Source: Physcomitrium patens (taxonomy: Eukaryota > Streptophyta > Bryopsida > Funariales > Funariaceae). From it: DNA of 64,000 bases. Location of the stretch: contig NC_037257.1 of NCBI RefSeq assembly GCF_000002425.4, positions 16,110,733 to 16,174,732 on the forward strand, written 5' to 3'. Below the pieces are notes generated by a model, which saw only the letters and a list, made by a program, of their open reading frames with translations, was not told the origin of the DNA and did no database searches. A program made the position numbers and the translations under genes. This document shows positions 22,189 through 33,926 of this stretch, piece after piece. Every line of letters starts with the position of its first letter. The first letter of the stretch is position 1.

Positions 22189-25100
22189 TTAAAACCGCTC
22201 CCCAAATCGAACAAAGATTGCACCTGTGTCAGTGTTACAATCCCTGGCATACTCAGTCCTGATAGATCCCAGTTTCACACCCACACCATACGATGCCCCC
22301 TTTCCTGCACGTCTGAAAAATTCAGTTGGGTTGCCACGAACATCCTTCGAGCTCCCAAGATCAGTTCCATACTCAGCAAAACAATAGGCATGAGTCTTCT
22401 TCACGGGTACTCGCAATTCCAGAGCCATCTGGAGGAAAGTAGAGTCAGTAACCGTCGAAAAAAAGCACTGAAAGATCAGGTACACTTGACAGCACATTAC
22501 GCATAAAGTGAATATGAAGTATTCCTGCTTATTTTTCCAGGTTAAGCAGGAAGTGGAAATAAGAGATACCCCCACGGATGCTTAGACACAATGGTTCCTA
22601 CAAAATGTCTGAGGATAACAAGTTGCAAGTTGTACAACACTTTACCTCGAGGAAGTTTCGGGCGGCACCAAGTTCACCCATGGTGTATCCACGCACAGAA
22701 TAAGGACCACCAAGAGTAAAAGCATCATAGCTTGCCAAGTCCCCCAAACAACCTCCATATCTGCCATGAATAACTCCGACTAGAGGGGGCTTCTCAGGGT
22801 CTAACTTATCTTCTGGTTGCAGTTGAATGAACTTGGTCACTGTCAATTGATGCCGGTTGAAAATGGGGTTCTTACTGCCAATCCCAAGGCCTTGATCCAC
22901 CTGGAGTGAGAAGCAAAATGAATGAGTACAAGGGCTTAAGTAGGCCAGCATCTGTGAGCTTGTACACCTTTCTAGGAGTGTTGTTTATGACTCCATTTGC
23001 ATTACACTAACTACTCATCTTAGAGCTCAATTTCCAACATATATTGAGTTGAGTTGAAATAAAATAGAAATACGTGCCTGAAAAATATGCCGATCACCGA
23101 TAGGTGTTCCGTTCACAAATTGAGTATTATCATGAGTTAAATTAGCTTGCAAAAATGCCACCCTGTCAATGCCTGTGTCGCTATGTGTAGTTGGGGGACC
23201 ATCACTGGTAAGAGCCCCACTTGGTAAGGTACGAGCGCCATGAACACATATAGAACTGGTCTCGTCTCTTGTTGTTACTTCTTCCAACACTAGGCCATAG
23301 GTGAACTTACTCTGCCGGGTGAAACACTGCAAGAGACCCGGCGCAAAAAGATTGATCTAAGTAAATGCTCGACTTTCAAAATACTTCTCAAAAATTTAGA
23401 ATGCACGCGTATTTTAGATTAAATGCGCTGGAAAAAAGTTGTCATCCCTACAAATAAGTGTTCCCTTAAAAAAAGATCCCATTAAAATGTCCTTCGACAA
23501 TACAAAGTGAGAAGACTGTAGATGAAATGAATATAACAAAAATCGGAACTGACCTCAGTCAGATTTGCTTTGAAGCCGGCACGGTCTACCCACACTGATG
23601 GAACATCCTCCACCCCAGGGCCTCCCGTAAAAACAGCACTAAGTTTCCGGCTATTAAAGCAGCTGGCCCGAAATGTGCGGTTACGAGGATTATTGACCCC
23701 ATCAACACATGGATGAACATACTCTGCTTTAAATCCAAGGTCGTCCTGAAATAAGAAAGCCAGAAGATAAAAGTCAATGTCCTGTTTTGTATTCAACCAA
23801 CAGGAGAGGAAGCAAGCCAAAACCTAACTGCTGACTCACACGTATCTGAGAAGGATATTAGTAATTAGCATTACCATAACATAAATTCTCAAAGCACCTG
23901 AGGATTGAAGAGGTTGTTGGAAGTCACAACACCAAGAATGGAGCGGTTCAACCCTTGTAGATTACGATGTTCAAATGTCACACTCCCAGCAGGCTGAATA
24001 GTGGACTGCAAAAAATTTCAACACCAAAACACTTTAAGTCATATTGTGAGCTGGACAAATCCAAATAGATAGATCATCACCTAGACAGTCAATGTTACGA
24101 CTAGAGAGCTCATTTCCAACTTCAGATAGAACTCGACTCAGGCAGAGGTTACAACCTCAAATCAAAAGGGAATCAGGAACCGGAACTCAAACAGACAGAA
24201 TTCTGCAACTACTACATTCATGAACCTTTACTGTTGTTGAACAAAACACGACTTTGCCTGGATATATGCCATTGAGATATAGGAGTGTAAAAATGTGATG
24301 TCAATGGGTAATTATATTCTAAATAGGTGGATGGAAGATGATTGGTCCAATAAAAATAATCGCTTCCGACAGTTTAAACAACATAAAATGAATTTATGAG
24401 TAGTGTATTAAGCACTGGAATAAGATAAAAATAGTCAAAGGTCCACAAGCTTTGTTACTATGAAATGAAATCCATATTTACTCAACCAAAACTCGAGAAA
24501 TGCAGAAAAGTTTCTGTACCAGAACAGGTCGTCCGTTATTGCCAGGCACAATACTCCACTCGGTGCTGACTTCAGCCGTCTTCTGCTCTAATTCCTTCAA
24601 CTTTACCTCAACCACGATACCGCCGTCGTTATCTTCATCAGGGCGTGGGTTGACTTCAATGTTTGAAAACAAAGCTAGAGCATTGACATTTCTCAGTGCC
24701 TTCTTACCAGCTTCGATATTGAAAATATTACCTGCTTTCAACTGCACATCAATGCTCCCCACTTAAAGAACCCGCAGATGTTCATGTCTGGCTTGCAAAA
24801 ACTTCAACACAAATATCAACTCGCCAGGACGAACTAAGATAGGAAAGTAAATGCAATTTCTGAAAACAGGTGATGACGATTTTAAAAGTCAAGTGCGTAC
24901 CGACTGCTGAAGTAGAAGTTTGTGGACTTCATTCGAGCGACTAGAAAGTTTGTGCACTTACTTGATCAGGCAATTCTCGCTTAATAATGACTTCTTGTGT
25001 TCGACCTACAGAGGGGAAGCCCATTTTGTCCTGAAATTGTATTTGTAGCTTGGTAATATCACCTTCCACTACTTCACAAACAACCTCATTTGTGTTCAAG

Positions 25101-26469
25101 TTTCCAAAGTTGACCACCTGAGCACAAGCGTACCCTTCATCATGGTACCACTTCTGCACACGGTCTCGAATGCGCTGCAGCATGCGGGCAGTCACGCGGG
25201 TCTCTCCACGTAGCCAGCTAGAAATCTCACGCTGAAAGCACAGCATGAGTTAGAAAGAGACAAAAAGCTCATAATTGAAGTCTTTGATGATTTCAAATAA
25301 AGAGGTGAGGTCCAATTAATTGGAACAGTGGACACGTGTTAACCGCAACATCTTTGAGACAAGTATCTTACCTCCACACTCTTAGGGAGCATGCAAGGGC
25401 GAGCTTGTCTAAGTCTGTTCTTGTACTCCTCTTCCTGCGACTTTGCAAGTTCTTCTCGTTGTTGATCCGTCATTTTCTCATCACCCTCAGGACCCTTGCT
25501 TTGGGATAACAATCCTACATTCACACATCTAAACGAGTCTGCAGGTTGCCATTGGCTCTCAGTAAAAGAAATTTGCATTTTCAGGCTTCCATCAAGGTTG
25601 GTCACCCCATCCATCTCCACACTTTGAAACATCCCACAATTCATCAGATTCTCCACTTCTGCCTCCAATTGAGCTTTCGTAGCAACTCCACCAGCTCGCA
25701 AGGTAACAAGCTCGTAAAACGCATCTTTGACATTAACAGGCTGATTCGTGCGCTTGTCAATAAGCACCACCTCTGCAACCTTGTATCTCTTAGAAGGGTT
25801 AAGCTTACTAACGGGCACTGTACGGCCAACTTGTAGCCCGTGGGAATCAAAAGCATCAGCACCTTCTTCATCCTTTCTTGCATCTGCCCAAGCGATATTC
25901 TCCAGCCAGAACCTCCAACCTCCTCCACCTCCGCCTCCGCCACCTCCGCCAGAGATGAATCCACCGAAACCCCCTCCATCTCCAGCAGAAAGTGCCGGGA
26001 TAGTCCCAGTGCTAAGACCCGCTACTGCACCAGCTACCACAAGCGCAGCTTGTCTCCAGTCCAAAGATTCTCCATCTTCCCCAAGGTTTCCTTGAGAGTC
26101 TCCCGCTGTGAAAGATTTGAGGCCCTCAGAACCACAGTAGAACATGGATAATTTCGTAACAATATGACAACACAACAATATGATATCCAAGTTCTACGAC
26201 AGGGAAGACCCAGATTGAGATGACACAAGTGGAACGAGGAATCGCAACCAAAGCCGGCATAGGAACGATCCACATCCTAAAAGAAATACTTACGTGATGG
26301 TTCAAACGCAGAGACTGCTGTAGAAGATATTGGAGTGTGACGGCTTCGAGAAAGTTTTTCGGCCTGCTGAGGGGCAAACGCGGAAAAGACGTCATTATGA
26401 GATTGAAGAGAGGCTCCAGCTGAACCCCTCCTGCTTACCAAGCAAGCTGTTGATGACGATGGTACCAAC
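22189..26469 (-). CDS. TOC75: TOC75, chloroplast outer-envelope protein import channel (Omp85 family)
   Basis: Nine exons join in frame with plausible splice sites: 26469-26294, 26105-25372, 25231-24962, 24741-24520, 24005-23898, 23745-23554, 23326-23078, 22900-22646 and 22428-22189. Together they give about 815 residues, close to Arabidopsis TOC75-III. In order: the end of a transit peptide; a Gly-rich stretch (FGGFISGG, then a Gly run) known in TOC75 for envelope targeting; an AWADA site like that cut by the plastid signal peptidase; POTRA domains (for example RIRDRVQKWYHDEGYACAQ); then a beta-barrel ending VRFGERF. Landmarks include FNIEAGKKAL, NIEVNPRPDE, TEWSIVPG, VTFEHRNLQGLNRS, PRNRTF, PPTTHSDTG and GGPYSVRGYTMGELGAARN. 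It forms the pore through which preproteins cross the outer envelope. The intron after 23078 appears to use a GC donor. The first exon listed has no ATG, so translation must start further upstream. Confidence 0.92.
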
Positions 26470-27248
26470 CTGGACGAGAACCAATTTCATCAACAACAAG
26501 TGCTTCGTTCCACTGCTGAAACCTCATTGAGAGAGAACTAATAAATTTATGCACCCAGATTAGCACTTGAGATAACGAGCCATGACCACGCGTAACGACT
26601 CAGGAATCCGACCTGCGACTCAAACAAAAAAATGAGGTTTCCAAATGAAAACTTGGCCAATCCCAAACACCACGCATGTAATCTCAACCTCAGACGCTAG
26701 GCAACCCTGATATCTCCAAAATCCAGAAATAATGTGTTGCGACTGTCCTTTATCTTGAGAGGATGTAATGCGGTAAGGATAAGTTCAAGATTACATGACG
26801 AAAATGCGAGTTCCTTAAACCCTCACTAACCGAAAGAAGAGTACTCATCCGGGACTATGTGAAAGGCACAAGCGACGGTTGAGGAGTTCAGGCCTCGGAG
26901 CTTGAAGGAAATCCGACAGGACCGGCCCGATACCTGGAACGGTCTATGAAGACAAGGGGAAGACATAAAAATAAGCTACTCTCAATATTTTTCTTAAGAG
27001 CAATTCGAGTGTCAAGCAAGAAGCTTGTACGCTTAACTGTCACAATGGTCCCAAAGTACATCTACAGAATGGTTAAAACGGAGTTCTAGAAATTCTCAGA
27101 AAAACAGAAACAAAAAAGATTTCAGCTCAACCAAGTTCACCAAGCCCGAAACCAGTAGGCAGTGTAGCGGCCAAAAGACTCCACAAGACTCAAATTAGAG
27201 CACAAACGATAGCTTCTGTGTCAAACTCAGCAGTTCAAGATAAGAGAC

Positions 27249-27358
27249 CGATAATGAGAAAAATGGGAGAAAGAATTGGACCTCTTCGCGGAGCTGTGGC
27301 GATGAGCTGCAATGGTAGAGTAAGGCGATGACACGGACACATGTAGCACGGTGTCCAT
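27249..27358 (-). CDS. TOC75: Probable first coding exon of TOC75 (tentative)
   Basis: The most upstream placed TOC75 exon is preceded in frame by stop codons and has no ATG. It begins after an acceptor (CTCGTCCAG) and needs two bases from an earlier exon. An ATG at 27358 opens a Ser-rich, transit-peptide-like frame (MDTVLHVSVSSPYSTIAAHR and onward). Two donors leave the right two-base overhang, at 27282 (AG/GTCCAA) and 27249 (CG/GTCTCT). Both are weak matches to consensus. Joining would give about 840-851 residues and an intron of about 0.8 kb. A different ATG near 26546 opens a short frame that does not enter the TOC75 frame. Confidence 0.45.
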
Positions 27359-28303
27359 GACTGCAAAAACGGACTCTGAGCAATCGAAAATCAGAGGAAA
27401 AAAACGTGGGGTTTGGGGTTTTGGCTGTGGTTCAATCGCACACCCAGCCCAGACGAAAGCCGCAGAATTACAACGCGCTCCGAGAATGGGATCAGTTGCA
27501 ATCCTGCTGCCAAGTGTGGATGAAATAGTTGATCACAACGTCACTTGACGAAGCACACAACGCCTAGAAAACGAATGATTTCCCATAAAGCTGCAAGCTA
27601 CTCGCAGAGTTTGGATGGAACCTTCCGTGCTCTCAGATGAGCACCAATGTGGATAGGATGTAGACACTCAAATGAATGCGAGCTGGATTGAGGATGTGAA
27701 AGATGGGTTCAACAGATATGGATTTCGCCGTGTCGCGGACAGGGCAAGCTTGGTTTCGAGGTTTAAGGCCATGAGCGCTTGCTGTTTCTGATTAGGGTTG
27801 TGGCTTCGACTACATACCTGCGTTGAGTTAGTTGGGTGGATGTTCGTGAAGGAGAGGAGCTGTGATAATCGGAGTTTGTGAATTAAGATGATGACGATTG
27901 TGGTGTAGCGCAGGTTCTTTATGACTATTGAAGTGTAGCTTTCACTTGGACAGATTGTAAGGCGTATGAGGTAAAATTACTGCAGCAGTGACTGATGGTA
28001 CATTTCTTCTGCGGAATTTTGGATTTTGTGCAATTGGTTCGTGCTTTCCCTCCCTTTTCGTTTTGGTAAGTTGTACTTATCTAATAGCGGAGATTACGCG
28101 GTAATCTTTGCATGGACAACAATTAGCTCGATCAGTGATTCTTTGTATCTGGAGAGATTCTGCTTTCCTTGACCGTTGATGTACACTTTCCACTGTGGAG
28201 AATTGTCTGGGTACGGATTCTAAGCTGTTGCCCTAGCAAGGTCTTCGAGTCACTTGCTACAATGCAGCAGTAAAATTTTGCAGCTGAAAGTCACGGCCGT
28301 TCT
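27359..28303. other. Region between TOC75 and the broken strictosidine synthase-like gene
   Basis: Genic composition with no convincing reading frame. It should contain the TOC75 promoter and leader and the 3' side of the broken gene. No TATA box or other single site stands out. Confidence 0.55.
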
Positions 28304-29533
28304 TCATCGTAACTTGATGAGGCCAACGAAATCATCTGCAAGCCATCAACGTAGACGTATCCATCATGTGGCACCGCGGTTGATGCGAAGCCAACAACCT
28401 TTCCAGAAGGGTCTTCGTACACCTGAAGAGACTTGCCGGACTCATCAACCTCCAAGAACCTAGCCATGTATGGATAGTGAGTAAGCACGTAGAAATGGTT
28501 GGCGTTGCAAGCCAAGATCTGTTTCAAGATGGGAACCGTCAAGATAAAGTCAATGAGCGCATCACAGTTCCCAATTATGGCGGTTCAGTATCTATTGCAT
28601 TGTTGCTGTCGATGTTGTCCGGTGAGCCAGGCAGATTGTCGATGAGGATTGTCGTCGTTCCCTTCTTGAATCCTCTGAGAAAGTATTTCGAGCACCTCTC
28701 GATGATCGACTCGCAGAAGTTGAGATTGTCTTCGGATTTGGAGAGAGCCATGCCATTGGCGAAGTACAAGTCTCTTAACAAAACCTTGGTAGACTTCGTG
28801 TTGGGATCGACTACCCTCATTCGCCCATAAGCCGTCCCCTCAATGTTTTGCCAGTAAATGTTGAGGTTATACTTGGACGTAGAATCTGTGAAGTAAATTA
28901 GCCCATCTTTGGCGACAATCACTTCGTTGATCATGCCGAATTCAACCCCTTCTGCTTCAGTGGCCAGAATCTCCATGACACCCGTATTTTTGCTAATCTG
29001 CAGATTTCAAACACGCACAGAACGTCAAGAAGCAAATCGAGTATTCATCAAAGAATCTGTGAACTTGGTATCAAAACCACACGTCGGAGTGGTCATTATG
29101 CTCACCTCCAACAATTGGCCTTGAATCGGCTCACAGACAAGGACATCACGGGCATTATCTAGAGCAAGTCTCAGCGGCCTCCCCCTGACAAACACCCAAT
29201 TCCTCACTTGAGCCGTGGAAAGGTAGTATTTCTTAATCCAACCATCACGATTGCTCACGTACAGAAACTTTCCAGTTGGGTCTATCACCAAGTCTTCCGG
29301 TTGCAGCAGCAGTGCATCTCCATGGTAAGGTTTTGGAGGATAGCATTGTGCTCATAGACACCTGTGGCTGCAGGATATTGAGGAAGGTAGAGAGGCACGG
29401 AATTCCACACAGGAGATTTGTTGACGACCACTCATTACTCTTGCATTCTCGCCCACTCTTGTGCCCCCAATAGCTCTTCAAACAATGTGAAGATCATTTT
29501 GACCAAGGCATATACTATGGACTTGGAAGACAT
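28304..29533 (-). pseudogene. Strictosidine synthase-like / APMAP-like gene, broken
   Basis: Frames on the minus strand give a six-bladed-propeller protein of the strictosidine synthase-like family: WNSVPLYLPQYPAATGVYE, then LLLQPEDLVIDPTGKFLY, VSNRDGWIKKYYLS, RPLRLALDNARDVLVCEP, an intron with donor GAG/GTGAGC and an acceptor near 29001, then EGVEFGMINEVIVAKDGLIY, FTDSTSKYNLN, YFANGMALS, PDNI, VPILKQIL, DESGKSLQVYEDPSGKVVG and a C-terminal DDFVGLIKLR. The frame is lost by apparent one-base deletions at about 29310, 28578 and 28336. Two adjacent stops (TAA TGA) lie near 29431, after an ATG at 29533 that opens MSSKSIVYALVKMIF. Most moss relatives are hydrolase-like proteins of uncertain substrate, not true strictosidine synthases. 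The gene ends at the edge of an LTR fossil, which would separate it from its promoter. Sequencing error could explain one shift but not all. Confidence 0.8.
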
Positions 29534-30949
29534 CTGAGCTAAAATAAACCAATATTAATTGGAAGTTTATTTTAATTCATAAGTGAATTACTATGTAAGT
29601 TAAGAAGTTGTAGCTATTATTCTTAAATCCTAATCAAACCACTCCTTATTCTTCTTAAAACACCCAATTAAAACACCCAAGTTATTAATCAAATCCTTTA
29701 TCATTATTCACACTCACAATAATAATTCACTCAAAAACTTTATGCCATAAAAAAAAACTTTTTTTTATATTTATAATTAGATAGTTTAGTTTTTTTTATT
29801 TAATTTTTTATTTTAATTTAATAATAATTAATAATATTTTAATCAAAATTCATCCATTAATAAAAAAATCATCTTTGAATAATATTTCATTCTTGAATAA
29901 CTTTTCATCTATTTAATTTATCTTTGATTAAACTTCATCTACCTTTTATTCATCCAAAATCCTAAATTGCATCTTATCATAATTTAATCCTAAATTAGTC
30001 CTAATATAAGATTATTTCTATTTATAAGAATCTTAAAGATATTTTTTGGAGATGCTTTTTAGAGACACCATTTCAAGTCAAAGATCTTAATTCTGTGAGT
30101 TTAGTGCTAGCAAGCAACAAATTGTTATTCTCAATATTCTTTTGCTATATCTGTTTGGAATTGCTATCAAAATTGTTAATTTCAAACTAGACTCATTGCC
30201 TTATGATCCTTCAATTAGTCAATTCTATAAGCCTTGTTGGTTCACTGGATCTTTCAAAACTTCTTAGAGAACCATAGCCATCGGGAACAACTTGAAGAGG
30301 CATAGAATCCAAATGCTCATGCTACTTATCAAATCCTTATTCAAAGTTAATCACTCTAGTTTTGAAGTTCTATCAAGATTAGAAGTAATAGTGATAAAGA
30401 ACCAAAATAAAATATTCATAAGAAGATCATGATTAGTATTAATTTCACTCCTATCATGGTAATTTTAATTCCCTTGAGATAAAAGAATTGTTGAAGAAAA
30501 TAATCTATTTAGTATAACAAGGTGAAATAATTCTATTAGAGAAGGAAAAAAAAAAAAAAAAAAAAAACTAAAAGAATAGAAAAATAGAGAAGGAAAGAGA
30601 ATAAATTACTAAGATATAAAAAAAAATCAAAAAGTTAGTAAAATGATATCTTCCACTAAAGAGAAGAAATTAGATTAGAAGCCATAGAGGCCTACATATC
30701 TTCTAGATTGTACAGATTAGCCACTTTCTTACTCTAACACTAGTTCATAGAAATAGTTCACCATGTGAACTGGATTTGAATGTAGATCATCTCATATATA
30801 ACCACTTTTGTAGCCAACTGTACAACAACCTTAGAATGCTAAACTACTTCAAGTTATCTCTAATTCTATAAAATAATATATATATATATTTAAATTTAAA
30901 TCTTCTTCTTTGCATAAGATTTATTATCTCCTAGTAAATACAATGACAT

Positions 30950-31146
30950 CCAAAAGTAATGCAACACCCTTTGCAAACATATAAAATTCAAAATTTCTTG
31001 GAAACAAAAATCTTACATCACATAATACCAATATAGTTTAAATAAAGTATGTAGCTATCTTCATATTAATTTTTATAGTGATTCAACCTATAAGCCAATA
31101 GTAAATGGTAAAAATGTGAATTTGGGGTGTTGCATTACTTTTGGGA
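30950..31146. repeat. Left inverted arm of the Tc1/mariner element
   Basis: It starts CCAAAAGTAATGCAACACC and ends GGTGTTGCATTACTTTTGG, so the arm itself has inverted ends like a small MITE. Its reverse complement aligns along its length with about 32426-32622. Confidence 0.85.
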
Positions 31147-31399
31147 CTTTTGGTATTATTATATTATGAGACACATGAATTGTCTTGAATGACATTGAAA
31201 ACATTGCAAAAAATATGAAAAAATATAGTTTAATTATTATTCATTTTGTATCAATGCTATGCTATTCAACTAATATTTGGTATATCCTTCTTTTGCCTTC
31301 AATAATATCTATACTCTCTTGGATATTGATTTTACTAGTTCTAAATGACTTCTACCTCAATGTTATTCCATTCTTCTTATAGCTTCTTCCAAAAATCAT

Positions 31400-32300
31400 C
31401 CTTGCTAATGGAGAGGACTTAATGGAATTGTAGGCACTATCCACTTCATTCTACAAGTGTTTTATAGGATTCATGTTAGATGATTGTGAATTCCATGGTA
31501 GTACTATGATTGTATGATTATTAAACTATTTAACTACTAACTTATTTATATATTTTGAGCCATTATCTTGTTGGAACATCCAATTCTTTGCATCTTTTCC
31601 AAACTTCAGAATTGATATGCTCAAGCTATGTTATAGAATGTTCTAATAACATTCACTATTCATATTTCTTTCAATTTTGGTCAATTTTCTAATGCCTTTC
31701 TAACTCATGCAATCTTAAACCATAATGTTCTTTCTTCCATGCTTCATAGTCTTATTAATAATACAATTGCTTAAGGATTCTCAAGGCCTCTTTTAACACC
31801 ACTCTTAACCATCAGACCTCACAATATTGAATTTACTTTCATGTGAATTTTTTTTTTCTTCCACTACTCTTTTGTCCAATCTTTATGTTCTTTTGTCCAT
31901 TCATATCTTAATTATTTGTAATGTTCCAAAAAGAGAGACTTCTTCTTTCTCATTGTAAAATATAGTCTTTGGCACTTTAGTACTCTTCTTATTATATTAG
32001 AAAAAGCTATGATATTTACAACCTCTTGAGAATTTTTTTGATATTTTATTACAATATTCTACTATTCTATTTGTACGAATCATGCCAAGTAAAAACCACC
32101 TCTCTCATTAAAAATGCATAGATGTCTTGACCTTTTCTTATTTTCTAACTTCTTTATAGCTTTGTAACATTTAATAATGCAATTAATTATTGATGGTTTT
32201 GTTCTTAGTATTCTAACTATTATATGACAACTCTATTATTCAATGTGTAAAGCAATCACTTATGCAAGAATTGTAGGGAAGTTTTGAACATGGTGGAAGG
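31400..32300 (-). pseudogene. Tc1/mariner transposase pseudogene
   Basis: Minus-strand frames show, in order, HKDWTKE near 31880, FSHESKFNIVRSDG at 31807-31847 (the first catalytic Asp of the family's FSDES motif is replaced by His), FQQDNGSKYIN near 31556-31590 with the second Asp, and LPWNSQSSNMNPIKHL near 31440-31505, which matches the family's W-P-x-S-P-D-L-N-P-I-E signature. Several stops and shifts interrupt it. The N-terminal DNA-binding half is not recognisable. Confidence 0.8.
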
Positions 32301-32425
32301 AAAGATTCAACCAAGAACTTCATGAATGCAAAGCAAGAATGTTAATGAGTAAGTAATTTGGTACTAAATTATTCTTAATCAAAAATTAAGGTTAATTATT
32401 CTTATAATTCAACCAATTTAAAGAG

Positions 32426-32622
32426 TTACAAAAATAATGCAACATTCCTAATTTATTTTTCTACCATTTACTACTGGCTTATAGATCCAATCATTATAAA
32501 AATTGACGTGAAGTTAGCTACATATAATATTTAGATTTTATTGGCACCATATAATATAAGGTTTTTTTATTCTAAAAAAATATTAATTTTGTATGTTTTT
32601 AAAGAATATTGCATTACTTCTA
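32426..32622. repeat. Right inverted arm of the Tc1/mariner element
   Basis: Begins near AAAAATAATGCAACATTCC and ends near GCATTACTTC. It is the inverted, more diverged copy of the left arm. Confidence 0.8.
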
Positions 32623-33926
32623 AAAGTCACTACAGAAGAGATAATATTTAGGTAAAACCAAAAACCATTTGTAAAATTATTTTTACCTCTTTAATGAATT
32701 AAGATTCAATTTTTCTTAATAAAAATAAAATTTAACTAGGTTATATGGCTAGAGCTTCTCTCAATGGAGATAATAAGAGTAAAAATTATTTTTTCCACTA
32801 TATGATGATTTTTTTACATTCTATATTTTTTAAATCTATTCTTAGATGTTCTAATTGAAAATAATTCTCCATTTATTGTCTCTAATAGCAAGAAGTTGTT
32901 GTCAAAGACTTTCCTAATAAGAAAAGAACCTAACTAAAGAACATCAAATTTGCTAGAGAAATTCATTCTTTGAGCATCTTATAATAATAATTATATTTCA
33001 AATTGTAGAGCTCTCTTCTTGTATTTTTTTATCAAAAAAAACTTTCTTTCTTCTTTGAATTTTTTTTATGTATTAATTGTCTTCAAGTAGTATATCCTTC
33101 AACTCTTTGTATGATTAGATTAGAAAATCTAAATATTTCATGATCAAATCATAATATCTAGAAATCTCTTCTTGATTTAAATGAGCTCTAATTTTAAAGT
33201 TTTTGGATTCTTCTCCTTTGTACGATACATCTATGAGTTTCCATTTAGATTCTTGTACTCAAAATGTATTAGAAGAGTTTTTATATGAATTATAAGATAC
33301 GGGAGGATAGTTAATAATTCCATTGCCAATTGTTATTTTTGATGAAGTGTTTTAAAATTGAAGAGGTAACTTTTAAGGTCCCATTTATATAAATGCTAAG
33401 AACTTGGATTTTCTTGACTTGTTAAATCCTTCTAATGATAAAGGTTGGAACCTAGGTTTTTTATTTTTTTAAAATCTTTGCCAATCAAATTGACCACATT
33501 TTTTACTTTGCCTTGTATTTTAGGTTGATGTTTATCTTCTAAAACATTGATGGAATTATTTTTTTTCATGATCTAAGATATATTGTATAGAGATTTTGGT
33601 TTTGTTCTCCTAAGGACCAAAAGTGATGTAGGACTTTTCTCCTCCCTGATTAATTAAGACTTTAGAATCCTTTAACCATAGCCTATCTAATAGCAAAGAA
33701 AAAAAAAATCCTTTGACATATCCATTCAAATGATATGATATTATGAATTAAAATAAACCTCTATTAGTTAGAAGTTTATTCCAAATCACAACAAGTGAGT
33801 TAACTATACAAGTTTCATAGGTTGTAGCTTTTAATTAAATCCTAATTAAATCATTCTTTAATCTTCTCTTACATCTAAGTAATCATGCCCAATTTCTATT
33901 ATTAATTCATCCAAAATTCTTAGCCA

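Larger units (their letters stand above)
30950..32622 (-). mobile_element. Tc1/mariner DNA transposon with ~196-bp inverted arms, decayed
   Basis: The left arm (30950-31146) and right arm (about 32426-32622) are inverted copies of each other along their full length. Both begin with a form of CCAAAAGTAATGCAACACC. Each arm also ends internally with the reverse complement of that motif. A broken transposase lies between them on the minus strand. The expected TA target duplication is no longer clear. The element lies inside an older LTR fossil, so it is younger than that fossil. Confidence 0.85.
29535..33926 (-). mobile_element. Old Ty3/gypsy-type LTR element fossil
   Basis: Terminal direct repeats mark it: the sequence from 29535 (TGAGCTAAAATAAACC) to about 29745 resembles that from 33744 (TGAATTAAAATAAACC) to about 33926. 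The left LTR is probably longer than the part matched on the right. A fragment resembling the protease-side polyprotein (LLDRLWLKDSKV) is read on the minus strand at about 33550-33740. The parts near 30300-30850 and 32650-33150 are colinear with the fossil at 35460-44730, so both belong to one family. It is internally deleted, heavily broken and old, and it was entered by a Tc1/mariner transposon. It begins two bases beyond the ATG of the broken strictosidine synthase-like gene. Confidence 0.65.

Noticed and set aside
25546-26151. Plus-strand open frames of about 96-115 codons
   Set aside because: They lie opposite the TOC75 exon that encodes the Gly-rich stretch and POTRA start. The Pro-rich peptide is the complement of the Gly codons.
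26456-26546. ATG near 26546 as the TOC75 start
   Set aside because: Its frame ends at a stop after about 30 codons and does not enter the TOC75 frame. Using the GTAAGC next to it as a donor would skip the transit-peptide exon.
28477-28830. Plus-strand open frame of 117 codons
   Set aside because: Antisense shadow of the strictosidine synthase-like pseudogene.
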